The notes below the pieces were generated by a model. That model saw only the letters and a list, made by a program, of their open reading frames with translations. It was not told the DNA's origin and searched no databases. The position numbers and the translations under genes are program-made. This document shows, piece by piece, positions 47,949-57,736 of a stretch of DNA of 64,000 bases; position 1 is the first letter of the stretch; every line of letters starts with the position of its first letter. The stretch is taken from the NCBI RefSeq assembly GCF_014280875.1, contig NZ_JACLAL010000005.1:1-64000 (forward strand), written 5' to 3'. The DNA is from Paenirhizobium daejeonense (GTDB taxonomy: Bacteria > Pseudomonadota > Alphaproteobacteria > Rhizobiales > Rhizobiaceae).

Positions 47949-48116
47949 CTCTTTTCTCCTGGCAGGGCTTTGGACATTACCGACTTGTAACGGTCAATGC
48001 CTTGGTTTTGTTCGATTCACGTCTAAATCATCAGCGCAGGACACATGCGGCCATATTTCAATTCCATTCGTCCGTCGGCCGCACTAAAACACGATCGAGA
48101 ACATCAGGAGACTTTC

Positions 48117-49523
48117 ATGCAAGGGATTGTTCGGTACGCGGCGACTACGCTGCTGGCGCTGTCTTTGGCCGGGCCTGGCGTGGCATTTGCCCAGGATGCC
48201 AAGACCGTTCCGCAGACGCAGCTTGAGATGCAGACGTCCTTTGCGCCGCTGGTCAAGCAGACTCATGGCGCTGTGGTGAATGTCTATGCCGAGCGGATCG
48301 TGCAGAGGCGCGCATCACCCTTTGCCGGCGACCCCTTCTTCGAACAGTTTTTCGGCCAGCAGATGCCGAACCGTACCGAGAAGCAGTCGTCGCTCGGCTC
48401 CGGCGTGATCGTCGAGGAAAACGGCACCGTCGTCACCAATAATCATGTCATCGAAGGCGCTGACGACATCAAGGTGGCGCTGGCCGATGGTCGCGAATTT
48501 CCGGTCAAGGTCGTGCTGAAGGACGAGCGGCTCGATCTGGCGGTGCTGCGCATCGACGCCCATGAAAAGCTGCCGACCCTGCCGATCGGCAATTCGGATG
48601 CGATCGAGGTCGGCGATCTCGTGCTGGCGATCGGCAATCCCTTCGGTGTCGGCCAGACGGTCACCTCGGGCATCGTTTCCGCGCTGGCGCGCAATCAGGT
48701 AACCGAAGGCGATTTCGGCTTTTTCATCCAGACGGATGCTGCGATCAATCCCGGCAATTCGGGCGGCGCGCTGATGAACATGAAGGGCGAGCTGATCGGC
48801 ATCAATTCGGCCATCTTTTCCAAGGGTGGCGGCTCGAACGGCGTTGGCTTTGCCATTCCCGCCAATCTGGTCAAGGTGTTCCTCGGTGCCGCGGACCGTG
48901 GTGCGACCAGCTTCGAGCGTCCCTATGTCGGCGCAAGCTTCGACCCGGTGACCTCCGACGTGGCCGAAGCGCTCGGTCTCGACAAGGTGCGCGGAGCACT
49001 GGTCGTTCGCGTCGTCGATGGAGGCCCCGCCGCCAAGGCCGGTCTGAAAGCCGGGCAGGTGGTGACGGCTGTCGATGGCGTTCCAGTCGAACATCCGGAT
49101 GCACTCGGTTATCGTCTTACCACGGCAGGCCTCGGCAAGGTGGTCAAGCTGACGGTTCGTGAAAACGGTGCCGAGAAGCAGATCTCCATCACGCTGGCCG
49201 GTGCGCCCGAGACAACACCGCGCGACGAACGGTTGATCGAGGGCCGTAATCCCTTCGCCGGCGTCAAGGTCGCCAACCTTTCTCCGAAGCTGGCCTATGA
49301 GCTGCAGATGCCGTCGGAAGTCATGGGCGTGGTCATCACCGATGTCGTTCAAGGCTCGCCTGCCGCACGCCTCGGCTTTGCGCCCCACGACATCATCATT
49401 TCCGTCAATGGGGTTGCGGTCAGCTCTAGCGCGGACATGGCCAAAATCGCGGCTGGAGATCCCGGCTTCTGGCGCGTCGAAATCGAGCGTGACGGTCAGC
49501 GCATAAGACAGGTTTTCAGATGA
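48117..49523 (+). CDS. Deg/HtrA-type periplasmic serine protease
   Basis: A 468-aa protease of the Do/DegP type that degrades misfolded envelope proteins. The start at 48117 (MQGIVRYAATTLLAL) follows CAGGAG; the frame extends 24 codons upstream without conserved sequence. A Sec signal (about residues 1-24) is followed by the trypsin-like domain with catalytic His110 (NNHVIEG), Asp140 (LDLAVL) and Ser215 (GNSGGAL), then two PDZ domains (about residues 270-350 and 380-465). The linker LAERIVQRRASPFAGDPFFEQFFG resembles the LA loop of DegP. It overlaps rarA by four bases (ATGA). Confidence 0.95.
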   Translation: MQGIVRYAATTLLALSLAGPGVAFAQDAKTVPQTQLEMQTSFAPLVKQTHGAVVNVYAERIVQRRASPFAGDPFFEQFFGQQMPNRTEKQSSLGSGVIVEENGTVVTNNHVIEGADDIKVALADGREFPVKVVLKDERLDLAVLRIDAHEKLPTLPIGNSDAIEVGDLVLAIGNPFGVGQTVTSGIVSALARNQVTEGDFGFFIQTDAAINPGNSGGALMNMKGELIGINSAIFSKGGGSNGVGFAIPANLVKVFLGAADRGATSFERPYVGASFDPVTSDVAEALGLDKVRGALVVRVVDGGPAAKAGLKAGQVVTAVDGVPVEHPDALGYRLTTAGLGKVVKLTVRENGAEKQISITLAGAPETTPRDERLIEGRNPFAGVKVANLSPKLAYELQMPSEVMGVVITDVVQGSPAARLGFAPHDIIISVNGVAVSSSADMAKIAAGDPGFWRVEIERDGQRIRQVFR

Positions 49524-50836
49524 GCGATCTCTTCGCGCCGCAGGTCCCGCAGGAAGTGGAGGCCCGCCGACCGCTGGCCGACCGCCTGCGGCCGAAGACG
49601 CTCGCCGAGGTGACGGGCCAGGAACATCTGACGGGCGAGGATGGTGTCCTCGCCCGCATGATCGATTCAGGCTCGCTCGGCTCCATGATCTTCTGGGGCC
49701 CTCCCGGCACCGGCAAGACTACGATTGCCCGGCTGCTCTCCGGGCAGGCCGGGCTTGCTTTCGAGCAGATCTCGGCGATTTTTTCCGGCGTCGCGGACCT
49801 GAAGAAGGTGTTCGAGACCGCGCGCCTGCGCCGGATGGAGGGACGTCAGACGCTGCTTTTCGTCGACGAGATCCATCGTTTCAACCGCGCCCAGCAGGAC
49901 AGTTTCCTTCCCGTGATGGAAGACGGCACGGTGATCCTGGTGGGCGCCACCACAGAAAACCCGTCCTTCGAACTCAATGCCGCTCTTCTGTCCCGGGCGA
50001 GGGTGCTGACCTTCAAGTCCCATGACGAACAGAGCCTCGGCACGCTGCTGAACCGGGCGGAGGAAACGGAGCACCGGCCGTTGCCGCTGGATGAGGATGC
50101 TCGTGCGGCCCTGATCCGCATGGCGGATGGCGACGGTCGCGCCGCGCTGACGCTTGCCGAAGAAGTCTGGCGCGCCGCCCGCAAGGACGAGGTTTTCGAC
50201 ACTGACGGCCTGGCGCGGATCGTCCAGCGCCGGGCGCCGGTCTATGACAAGGGGCAGGACGGCCATTACAACCTGATCTCGGCCCTGCATAAATCCGTGC
50301 GCGGCTCCGATCCCGATGCTGCGCTCTATTACCTCTGCCGCATGTTCGATGCCGGCGAAGATCCGCTTTATCTCGGACGCCGGCTGGTCAGGATGGCGGT
50401 CGAGGATATCGGCCTCGCCGATCCTCAGGCGCTGGTCATCTGCAATGCCGCCAAGGATGCCTACGACTATCTCGGTTCGCCCGAGGGGGAACTGGCGCTG
50501 GCGCAGGCCTGCGTCTATCTCGCCACCGCACCGAAATCGAATGGCGTCTATGTCGCCTACAAGGCGGCGATGCGGGCGGCCAAGGAGAACGGCTCGCTGC
50601 TGCCGCCGAAGCATATCCTCAACGCGCCGACCAAGCTGATGAAGGCCGAGGGCTATAACGAAGGCTACCGCTACGACCATGACGAGCCGGACGCCTTTTC
50701 CGGTCAGGACTATTTTCCCGAGAAGATGGGGCGCAAGACCTTCTACGACCCGCCGGAGCGCGGTTTCGAGCGGGAGATCCGCAAGCGGCTGGACTGGTGG
50801 TCCAAGCTGCGTCGCGAGCGCGGCAGCGGCGGCTGA
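49520..50836 (+). CDS. rarA: Replication-associated recombination protein RarA (MgsA)
   Basis: RarA is an AAA+ ATPase related to clamp loaders that acts at stalled replication forks. The 438-aa protein has the Walker A GPPGTGKT (about residues 59-66), Walker B LLFVDEIHRF, sensor 1 GATTENPSFELN, and the C-terminal tetramerisation domain with KAAMRAAKENGSLLPPKHILNAPTKLMK. Length is normal. It overlaps the protease gene upstream by four bases, which suggests one transcript; the combination of envelope protease and fork-repair ATPase is common in Rhizobiales but has no explained functional link. Confidence 0.97.
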   Translation: MSDLFAPQVPQEVEARRPLADRLRPKTLAEVTGQEHLTGEDGVLARMIDSGSLGSMIFWGPPGTGKTTIARLLSGQAGLAFEQISAIFSGVADLKKVFETARLRRMEGRQTLLFVDEIHRFNRAQQDSFLPVMEDGTVILVGATTENPSFELNAALLSRARVLTFKSHDEQSLGTLLNRAEETEHRPLPLDEDARAALIRMADGDGRAALTLAEEVWRAARKDEVFDTDGLARIVQRRAPVYDKGQDGHYNLISALHKSVRGSDPDAALYYLCRMFDAGEDPLYLGRRLVRMAVEDIGLADPQALVICNAAKDAYDYLGSPEGELALAQACVYLATAPKSNGVYVAYKAAMRAAKENGSLLPPKHILNAPTKLMKAEGYNEGYRYDHDEPDAFSGQDYFPEKMGRKTFYDPPERGFEREIRKRLDWWSKLRRERGSGG

Positions 50837-50846
50837 AGCCTGAACC

Positions 50847-51158
50847 TCAGGACGCCTTGCTCATCCTCGGCGCATGCGGGGCAACGATCGTCTTCACCGA
50901 GGAATCGGCAAGACCGTGATGGCCTTCCATGTCGACGATCAGATGCCAGTGGCCGCTTTCCGGAATGGTGAGCTTGATCGGAGATTTTTTCGCCACGCCG
51001 CCGAGATACTTGAAATCGAGCGTTTCCTTGAAGCGCTGAAAATTGCCCGGTGTCATCAGCCGCACGTTGTTGACTGCGGAAAGCGTCACTTCGATGATCG
51101 TCCCGGCGCGCAATTCCTGCAGATCGTAGTGGCTAAAGCGGAAGCTCGGCTTGGACAT
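50847..51158 (-). CDS. DUF1883 domain protein
   Basis: A 103-aa protein starting MSKPSFRFSHYDLQELRAGTI. It has a beta-rich core (VEVTLSAVNNVRLMT, YLGGVAKKSPIKLTIPESGHWHLIVDMEGHHGL) that I associate with the DUF1883 family; the function is unknown. GAGGAG lies 7 bases before this ATG. The frame stays open upstream: an ATG at 51332, with its own AAGGAG, would add 58 residues of unknown character. The shorter start matches the family. It is convergent with rarA. Confidence 0.82.
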   Translation of the reverse strand: MSKPSFRFSHYDLQELRAGTIIEVTLSAVNNVRLMTPGNFQRFKETLDFKYLGGVAKKSPIKLTIPESGHWHLIVDMEGHHGLADSSVKTIVAPHAPRMSKAS

Positions 51159-52151
51159 TCGGCTCCTCGTATTCTCCATGCCCTTCAATTCAACTCCGCA
51201 ATATGCCGCATCCGGGTTAAGGAACGGTTCGCCGCGCAGGGTGGTTCGATGCTGTAGCACGGGCTTCCGGCCGGCTCGTCCGCCTTCGCCGTCTGGCGGC
51301 TCCGGCATATCCGGTCGTGTTTCCGTGGGCATGACTTCTCCTTCACGCGAGCCGGAGGCCCCGTGTCGTGCTGGATTTCGATGTCCCCCCCTGCGGAAGG
51401 GTCGGTCGGGGCGCTGGAAGCTGCCTCGTAAAATAAAAATAAGTGACACCTTCCGGCGCCCCGTTCGGTGTATTTTTCCGGACGAACTCGATCTCTCTGC
51501 GCGGATGACGGCACCCTTCCAGGGTTGCGCTCGCGAACATTTTCGTTCGTGACGCCACGAAAGGCCGTTTTGGCGGCCAGTCGCCGGTCCAGTCATGTGT
51601 GCCCTGCAGGCACGCCCCGCCCTGTTTCAGGCGAGAGGGAGACCATTCTCATCCAGCCCCCGGAGCCTGTTCCGCGTTTCGAACAGACACCCGGATCACC
51701 GGTCCCGCCTCGCCGGCAACGCAAACCGGTGTAACCGCGACGGGACGGATGGATTGTAGGCACGGACGCAAGGGGCGGGGATTCGGAGGAAAAACGGGGA
51801 AGGGCGCGGGTGGAGGGTGTCGCGATCTTTCAGGATCGCTCCATACGCTTTGGTCCCTGTTTCCTCTCATGCCGTTGCCGCAAACCGTCGCACACCTTTG
51901 TGCGATATGTTCCCCGGCGGAAAAGCCGAGCGAACCGGCCCTGTGGGCTTCTCTCATCGATTTTAAGTCTATCTCGAAAGGGCGGAAGCTGGCGGATGGT
52001 GCAGACACATTGGTCCTCTGCGGCAAAGACCAGAGCGCGGCTACGCGACCGAGGACGAGATGCCGAAATAATCACTACTGTCGGAACAGATGTCGTTTTC
52101 GCGCATTACCTTGTGGGTCAAAATGCTGATCGGCCCCTGAGGAGAGAGAGA
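51159..52151. other. 993-bp stretch without a convincing gene
   Basis: All open frames here have the composition of non-coding or shadow frames. The first 174 bp could code a 58-residue N-terminal extension of the DUF1883 protein. A C-rich tract at 51385-51392 and AAAATAAAAATAA-type A-rich sequence near 51430 stand out. I see no repeat, transposase or RNA gene. The last 30 bp contain GGAGAGAGAGA before the OsmC start. Confidence 0.5.
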
Positions 52152-52583
52152 ATGGCGATTGAAAAGCGTGGTTCCGCCCACTGGAGCGGCGGATTGAGGG
52201 ACGGGCGCGGAACGGTTTCCACCGAAAGCGGCGCATTGAAGGAACACCCCTATGGCTTCAAGACCCGTTTCGAGGGCGTTCCGGGCAGCAATCCGGAAGA
52301 ACTGATCGGCGCGGCGCACGCTGCCTGCTTCACCATGGCGCTCTCCAAGGAACTCGGGGATGCCGGCTTCACCGCGGAAGCCCTTGATACCACGGCCAAG
52401 GTGACGCTCGATCAGGTTGGCGGCGGCTTTGCGATCACCGCGATCGAACTCAGCCTGCGTGGCAAGGTACCCGGTACGGACGAGGCGACCTTCCGGGGCA
52501 TTGCCGAAAAGGCCAAGGCCGGCTGCCCTGTCTCCAAGGCGCTCGCCGCCGTGCCGATCAGCCTGAATGTGACCTTCGGCTGA
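52152..52583 (+). CDS. OsmC/Ohr-family peroxiredoxin-like protein
   Basis: A 143-aa protein of the OsmC superfamily, which reduces organic hydroperoxides with two cysteines. The start at 52152 (MAIEKRGSAHW) follows GGAGAGAGAGA; the open frame upstream to 51810 is not conserved. The catalytic Cys pair lies in AHAACFTMAL and KAGCPVSKAL, the OsmC pattern. The ETSG-type N-terminal strand and GFKTRFEGVPGSNPEEL fit OsmC rather than Ohr. It would protect against peroxides in the cytoplasm. No OhrR-type regulator is adjacent. It is probably monocistronic. Confidence 0.93.
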   Translation: MAIEKRGSAHWSGGLRDGRGTVSTESGALKEHPYGFKTRFEGVPGSNPEELIGAAHAACFTMALSKELGDAGFTAEALDTTAKVTLDQVGGGFAITAIELSLRGKVPGTDEATFRGIAEKAKAGCPVSKALAAVPISLNVTFG

Positions 52584-52640
52584 GGGGCTTTTCTCCCGAT
52601 TGCGAAAGGCTTGGCGGGGCCGGCGGGCAGCGTTTGTCGT

Positions 52641-52669
52641 TTGCCGGTCTCCGATAACGGGCGTATAAT
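52641..52669 (+). promoter_or_regulatory. Promoter of the DUF1059 gene
   Basis: TTGCCG (52641-52646), 17 bp, then a perfect TATAAT (52664-52669). It places the transcript start near 52676, 40 bases before the ATG at 52716. Confidence 0.6.
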
Positions 52670-52715
52670 TTCCACCTTCCGGCCGCTCCGACCGGAGCTT
52701 CGTGAGGAGGAAAAA

Positions 52716-52919
52716 ATGTCACGCCAATACATCGATTGCCGTGAATTCCCGAGCGAAATGAAATGCACCGTCGCCATCTCGGCAGACACCACGGAGGAAC
52801 TCGTCAACGCCGCCGTGCAGCATGCCGTCTCCGTTCATGGCGAACACGACACCCCCGCATTCCGCCAGGAAATCAAGAAGGCCATCCACAAGATGGAAGC
52901 ATCCCGCAACGTCGCATGA
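52716..52919 (+). CDS. DUF1059 family small protein
   Basis: A 67-aa protein beginning MSRQYIDCREFPSEMKCTVAI, preceded by GTGAGGAGG. The pattern YIDCREFPSEMKCTVAISADTTEEL and the later HAVSVHGEHDT fits the DUF1059 family. Members are short proteins found after stress genes in many bacteria; the role is unknown. Two cysteines (Cys8, Cys17) flank the first strand, so metal or redox behaviour is possible. The frame extends upstream to 52611 without conserved sequence, and the promoter at 52641 supports the shorter form. Confidence 0.83.
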   Translation: MSRQYIDCREFPSEMKCTVAISADTTEELVNAAVQHAVSVHGEHDTPAFRQEIKKAIHKMEASRNVA

Positions 52920-53317
52920 CGCCGGGGTGATGGGAGCCAAGCGCCACCTCCTTTGCGGAGGGGGTGGCGAGGGGGAACCCGGTAAGGACATGAGCTCACG
53001 TTTCCCCGTCATCTGGGACTTGTTCCGGGATCCAGCAACGCGATGTCCATCGCGTTGGAGAATGTTTGGCCGCTCGTAGCGACGGGACAGTTGTCTTCTC
53101 GGCTCGCAGACGCTCGCCGGCTGGATTCCTGTGACGAGCACAGGAATGACGGTTGTGGAGGCGATCTTCGCATAACCGACACCGACGAATTCGTGGCGGA
53201 TTTTCGCACGCGGCTAACGGCGATGACGTATGGAACTCCGCTATTGTCGGATCTGCACTGATTTCCGGCACCCCCTCATTGTCCCGTTCGACTTCGGCTG
53301 TTATCGCGGAAACTGGA
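52920..53317. other. 398-bp intergenic stretch with a RIME-like repeat
   Basis: No gene is supported. It contains a RIME-like palindromic repeat (53003-53152) and then unremarkable sequence up to the stop codon of the minus-strand GIY-YIG gene. Confidence 0.6.
53003..53152 (+). repeat. RIME-like palindromic repeat, copy A
   Basis: It opens with CCCGTCAT and closes with ATGACGG, outer inverted ends. Inside are GGGACTTGTTCCGGG- and CGCGATGTCCATCGCG-type palindromes and TTCCTGTG...CACAGGAA. It shares these blocks with copy B at 53663-53813 in the same orientation and more distantly with copy C near 63.2 kb. The layout resembles the rhizobial intergenic mosaic elements (RIME). Confidence 0.75.
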
Positions 53318-53605
53318 TCACAGCAGATAGTGGGAGATGTCATCCCAGTCGGGATTCACGCTCTCGATCAGATTGAGTTTCCATGCCCTTGGCCATTTCT
53401 TGATGGTCTTTTCCCGCGTCAGGGCTGAGGTAATCAGGTCATGGACCTCGAACCAGACAAGCGTCTTGACGCCATATCGGCTCGTGAAGCCCGGCGTGAG
53501 GTCATGCTTGTGTTCGTAAAGGCGGCGCGCGAGGTCGCTCGTCACGCCGGTGTAGAGCGTGCCGTTCCGTCTGGAAGCAAGGATATAGACATAGCCCTGA
53601 CGCAT
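53318..53605 (-). CDS. GIY-YIG family endonuclease-like protein
   Basis: A 95-aa stand-alone GIY-YIG domain (UPF0213/YhbQ type), starting MRQGYVYILAS at 53605. The motif YVYILASRRNGTLYTGVTSDL carries the two tyrosines of the GIY-YIG signature (Y.YIL and LYTG), and the downstream REKTIKKWPRAWKLNLIE region completes the fold. The likely catalytic Arg lies in ARRLYEHK and the metal-binding Glu in LIESVNPDW. It sits between two direct copies of a RIME-like repeat, and the frame opens straight into copy B. Such orphan GIY-YIG genes occur in many copies in rhizobial genomes. Confidence 0.86.
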   Translation of the reverse strand: MRQGYVYILASRRNGTLYTGVTSDLARRLYEHKHDLTPGFTSRYGVKTLVWFEVHDLITSALTREKTIKKWPRAWKLNLIESVNPDWDDISHYLL

Positions 53606-53662
53606 GCGGGCACGATGGCACGACCGGCCGAATACGCAAAGGCAGTGTCTGCCGTGCCAACG

Positions 53663-53813
53663 TTTCCCGTCATCCCGGACTTGTTCCGGGATCCAGCAGC
53701 GCGATGTCCATCGCGTGAAAGACACCTCAAGATATGGCTGGATGAAGGCTATTGTCTTCTCGGCTCGCCGACGCTCGCCGGCTGGATTCCTGTGACAAGC
53801 ACAGGAATGACGG
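53663..53813 (+). repeat. RIME-like palindromic repeat, copy B
   Basis: Opens with CCCGTCATCCCGGACTTG and ends with CACAGGAATGACGG. Left block, CGCGATGTCCATCGCG core and the right block match copy A (53003-53152); the middle differs. Confidence 0.75.
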
Positions 53814-53860
53814 AGAGATAGCGAAACCGTCGACGCGTTCTTACAAAGAGGTAGATAGAA

Positions 53861-53891
53861 CAAAGCCCGGAAACCATGTTTCCGGGCTTTG
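53861..53891 (-). terminator. Terminator of nrdJ
   Basis: CAAAGCCCGGAAAC (53861-53874) pairs perfectly with GTTTCCGGGCTTTG (53878-53891), a 14-bp stem with a 3-base loop. On the minus strand it is followed by TTCTATC. It lies 30 bp beyond the nrdJ stop. Confidence 0.75.
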
Positions 53892-53923
53892 TCAGTCGAA
53901 ATCTGCTCAATCGAACCTAGAGA

Positions 53924-56900
53924 TCAGCTGCACCCGCTCGTTGCGCCGCAGGTGTCGCACTTCTCGCAGGTGCCGTTGCGGACCATGGTGAAGTTCTGGC
54001 ACTCGGAGCACATGTTGCCGGTGTAGCCCTGGGCGATCGAGCGCATGCGGCGGTCGGCCTCGAGCTTCTTGGCTTCCGCCTTGGCGGCAGCGGCGTCGGC
54101 GGCGGCCTTGTCGGAGAAGAGCGCGGTCTTGTCCTGAGCCTTCTCGTCCGCCACGTCCTCGGCGATCTCCTCGGCCAGTTCCACTGCACGTTCCTCGTAA
54201 TCACGCTTGAAGGCGACGATTTCAGAGGTCGAGATGGCGGTCGTCACTTCCAGCTTGCGGGCTGCGTTGCCGGAAAATGCCGTCACCGTCGCGCCGCCGG
54301 AAGCCTTGGCGGGGGAGGCGGTCGCCGCACCCTTCGGCTCGGCCAGCGAGCGGTCGACATTGCCGTTGGAAACCAGCGTCGGCTTGTAGCCGCGGGTCCA
54401 GCCGGTGGAGATCAGGTTGGTCTTGCCCTCCTGGATGCCCTTGCCGAGCGCGGTGTTGGAGAAGTCCGACGTATCGACATGAGCGAGGTCGTGACGGCCG
54501 AGATAAGAGACGGCGAGTTCGCGGAACACGTAGTCGAGGATCGACGTGGCGTTCTTGATTGCGTCATTGCCCTGAACCATGCCGGCCGGCTCGAACTTGG
54601 TGAAGGTGAAGGCCTCCACATATTCCTCGAGCGGAACGCCGTATTGCAGGCCGAGCGAGATGGCGATGGCGAAGTTATTCATCATCGCACGGAAGGCAGC
54701 GCCTTCCTTGTGCATGTCGATGAAGATTTCGCCGAGGCGACCGTCGCCGAATTCGCCGGTGCGGAGATAAACCTTGTGACCGCCGACGGTGGCCTTCTGG
54801 GTGTAACCCTGACGGCGGTTCGGAAGCTTTTCCCGCTCGCGCACGACCCGCTCGATCACCCGTTCGATGATCTTCTCGGTGACGGTGACCGCCTGCGCGG
54901 CAACCGGCTGCTGGATCAGGTCTTCGAGTGCATCTTCTTCATCCTCGTCCTCGATCAGCGCGGCGTTGAGCGGCTGGGAGAGCTTGGAGCCGTCGCGATA
55001 GAGCGCGTTGGCCTTGAGCGCCAGACGCCACGACAGCATGTAGGCTGCACCGCAATCCTCGACCGTTGCCTCGTTCGGCATGTTGATCGTCTTGGAGATC
55101 GCACCCGAGATGAACGGCTGGGCCGCTGCCATCATGCGGATATGGCTTTCGACCGAGAGGTAGCGCTTGCCGATCTTGCCGCAGGGATTGGCGCAATCGA
55201 ACACGGCCAGATGCTCTGGCTTGAGGAAGGGAGCGCCTTCCAGCGTCATCGCACCGCAGACGTGGATGTTCGCAGCCTCGATTTCCTTCTTCGTGAAGCC
55301 GACATGCTCAAGCAGGTTGAAGCTCATGTCGGAGAGCTGCTCGTCGGAAACCTTGAGCGTACCCTTCAGGAAGTCGGCGCCGAGCGTCCACTGGTTGAAC
55401 ACGAACTTGATGTCGAAGGCGGCCTTCAGCGCGCCGTTGACGGCTTCGATCTTCTCGTCGGTGAAGCCCTTGGCCTTCAGCGTCGACGGATTGATGGCCG
55501 GCGCCTGGTTCAGGTTGCCATGGCCGACGGCATAGGCGTCGATCTCGGCGATCTGGCTCTCGGTGTAGCCGAGGGTGCGCAGCGCTTCCGGAACGGCAGC
55601 GTTGATGATCTTGAAGTAGCCGCCGCCGGCGAGCTTCTTGAACTTCACCAGAGCGAAATCGGGCTCGATGCCGGTCGTGTCGCAATCCATGACCAGACCG
55701 ATCGTGCCGGTCGGGGCGATAACCGAGACCTGCGCGTTGCGGTAGCCGTGCTTCTCGCCGAGTTCCAGCGCCTTGTCCCAAGCAGCCGTTGCATGGGCGA
55801 TCAGGGCCGGATCGGAGCAATCGGCGTGGATGAGCGCGACCGGATCAACCGACAGGCCTTCATAGCCCGAGGTTTCGCCATGGGCGGCCCGGCGATGGTT
55901 GCGGATGACGCGCAGCATGTTGTCGCGGTTCGGCGCATAGCCCGGGAACGGACCGAGTTCGGAGGCGATCTCGGCCGAGGTCGCGTAGGAAACGCCGGTC
56001 ATGATTGCGGTGAGCGCACCGCAGATGGCGCGGCCTTCAGCCGAGTCGTACGGGATGCCGGAAGACATCAGCAGGCCGCCGATATTGGCGTAGCCGAGGC
56101 CGAGTGTGCGGTATTCGTAGGAGAGTTCGGCGATCTGGCGCGACGGGAACTGCGCCATCATCACCGATACTTCGAGAACGACGGTCCACAGGCGGACGGC
56201 GTGTTCGTAGTCGGCGATGTTGATCTTCTTGGTCGCTGCATCCTTGAACTGCAGGAGGTTCAGCGAAGCCAGGTTGCAGGCCGTGTCGTCGAGGAACATG
56301 TATTCCGAGCACGGGTTCGACGCGCGGATCGGGCCGGCGGCCGGGCAGGTGTGCCAGTCGTTCATCGTCGTGTTGAAGTGCAGGCCCGGATCGGCCGATG
56401 CCCATGCGGCATAGGAGATCTTGTCCCAGAGGTCGCGGGCCTTCAGCGTCTTCATGACGCGGCCGTCCTTGCGGGCGGTCAGGTTCCATTCGCCATCATT
56501 CTCGACAGCGCGCAGGAAGTCGTCCTTCAGCGAGACGGAGTTGTTGGAGTTCTGGCCGGAAACGGTGAGATAGGCTTCCGAATCCCAGTCCGTGTCATAG
56601 GTCTTGAACTCAAGATCCTTGTAGCCCTGCTGGGCGAACTGGATGACGCGCTTGATGTAGTTTTCGGGAACCTGGTCCTTCTTGGCCGCGCGGATTTCGC
56701 GTTTCAGGGCCGGGTTCTCGTTCGGGTCGAAGCAGGCGTCGTTGTCGGCCGTGCAGTTGACGCAGGCCTTCATGATGGCCTTGAGGTGCTTGGCGACGAT
56801 CTTGGAGCCGGTGACCAGCGCCGCGACCTTCTGCTCTTCCTTCACCTTCCAGTCGATATAGGCTTCGATATCCGGATGGTCGATGTCGACCACGACCATC

Positions 56901-57736
56901 TTCGCGGCACGGCGGGTGGTGCCGCCCGACTTGATCGCGCCGGCGGCACGGTCGCCGATCTTCAGGAAGCTCATCAGGCCGGACGAGCGGCCGCCGCCGG
57001 AAAGCTTTTCGCCTTCGCCGCGCAGATAGGAGAAGTTGGAGCCGGTGCCGGAGCCGTATTTGAACAGGCGTGCTTCACGGACCCAGAGGTCCATGATGCC
57101 ACCCTCGTTGACGAGGTCGTCTTCAACGGACTGGATGAAGCAGGCGTGCGGCTGCGGATGCTCATAGGCCGACTTGGACTTGACGAGCTTGCCGGTGAAG
57201 GGGTCGACATAGAAATGGCCCTGGCCGGGACCGTCGATGCCATAGGCCCAGTGCAGGCCGGTGTTGAACCACTGCGGGGAATTCGGGGCGACGCGCTGGG
57301 TGGCAAGCATGTAGGCAAGCTCGTCCCGGAAGGCGAGGGCATCTTCCTCGGACGTGAAATACTTGCCCTTCCAGCCCCAGTAGGTCCAGGTGCCGGCGAG
57401 ACGGTCGAAGACCTGGCGGGCGTCGCTTTCGGAGCCGAAGCGCTCGTTTTCGGGCAGCGCCTTCAGAGCTTCGGTGTCGGGCACGGAGCGCCACAGGAAG
57501 GAGGGGACGTCATTCTCCTCGACCTTCTTCAGCGCCTTCGGCACACCTGCCTTGCGGAAATACTTCTGCGCCAGAACGTCGGTCGCAACCTGGCTGAACT
57601 GCGCGGGAACGTCGATATCCGCCGCCCGGAAGACGATAGAACCGTCCGGGTTCTTGATCTCGCTCACGGCCTTGCGGAATTCGATCTCCGCATAGGCCGA
57701 TTGGCCTGGCTTGGTAAAACGTCGTTCAATGCGCAT
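53924..57736 (-). CDS. nrdJ: Class II (B12-dependent) ribonucleotide reductase
   Basis: NrdJ converts ribonucleotides to deoxyribonucleotides with adenosylcobalamin and works with or without oxygen. I start it at [12 protein letters not shown] (57736), which follows GAGGGACGAAG; the open frame runs back to 57841. The 1270-aa protein has the NPCSE motif (about residues 474-478), with the active-site Cys and Glu, PTGTIG (about residues 675-680), and a Cys-rich C-terminal tail ([19 protein letters not shown]) that would shuttle reductant or bind zinc. There is no iron-dependent NrdF in this window. NrdR-type boxes lie upstream. Confidence 0.97.
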   Translation of the reverse strand: MRIERRFTKPGQSAYAEIEFRKAVSEIKNPDGSIVFRAADIDVPAQFSQVATDVLAQKYFRKAGVPKALKKVEENDVPSFLWRSVPDTEALKALPENERFGSESDARQVFDRLAGTWTYWGWKGKYFTSEEDALAFRDELAYMLATQRVAPNSPQWFNTGLHWAYGIDGPGQGHFYVDPFTGKLVKSKSAYEHPQPHACFIQSVEDDLVNEGGIMDLWVREARLFKYGSGTGSNFSYLRGEGEKLSGGGRSSGLMSFLKIGDRAAGAIKSGGTTRRAAKMVVVDIDHPDIEAYIDWKVKEEQKVAALVTGSKIVAKHLKAIMKACVNCTADNDACFDPNENPALKREIRAAKKDQVPENYIKRVIQFAQQGYKDLEFKTYDTDWDSEAYLTVSGQNSNNSVSLKDDFLRAVENDGEWNLTARKDGRVMKTLKARDLWDKISYAAWASADPGLHFNTTMNDWHTCPAAGPIRASNPCSEYMFLDDTACNLASLNLLQFKDAATKKINIADYEHAVRLWTVVLEVSVMMAQFPSRQIAELSYEYRTLGLGYANIGGLLMSSGIPYDSAEGRAICGALTAIMTGVSYATSAEIASELGPFPGYAPNRDNMLRVIRNHRRAAHGETSGYEGLSVDPVALIHADCSDPALIAHATAAWDKALELGEKHGYRNAQVSVIAPTGTIGLVMDCDTTGIEPDFALVKFKKLAGGGYFKIINAAVPEALRTLGYTESQIAEIDAYAVGHGNLNQAPAINPSTLKAKGFTDEKIEAVNGALKAAFDIKFVFNQWTLGADFLKGTLKVSDEQLSDMSFNLLEHVGFTKKEIEAANIHVCGAMTLEGAPFLKPEHLAVFDCANPCGKIGKRYLSVESHIRMMAAAQPFISGAISKTINMPNEATVEDCGAAYMLSWRLALKANALYRDGSKLSQPLNAALIEDEDEEDALEDLIQQPVAAQAVTVTEKIIERVIERVVREREKLPNRRQGYTQKATVGGHKVYLRTGEFGDGRLGEIFIDMHKEGAAFRAMMNNFAIAISLGLQYGVPLEEYVEAFTFTKFEPAGMVQGNDAIKNATSILDYVFRELAVSYLGRHDLAHVDTSDFSNTALGKGIQEGKTNLISTGWTRGYKPTLVSNGNVDRSLAEPKGAATASPAKASGGATVTAFSGNAARKLEVTTAISTSEIVAFKRDYEERAVELAEEIAEDVADEKAQDKTALFSDKAAADAAAAKAEAKKLEADRRMRSIAQGYTGNMCSECQNFTMVRNGTCEKCDTCGATSGCS

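Larger units (their letters stand above)
53606..53923. other. 318-bp intergenic stretch with a RIME-like repeat
   Basis: No gene is supported. It holds RIME-like copy B (53663-53813) and, at its right end, the hairpin that terminates nrdJ (53861-53891). Confidence 0.6.

Noticed and set aside
51599..52129. 176-codon plus-strand frame before the OsmC gene
   Set aside because: Cys/Arg/Pro-rich composition typical of non-coding GC-rich DNA; overlaps other spurious frames; no credible start.
53318..53863. Longer form of the GIY-YIG protein (181 codons)
   Set aside because: The additional N-terminal part is translation of RIME-like repeat copy B; the domain begins at MRQGYVYIL.
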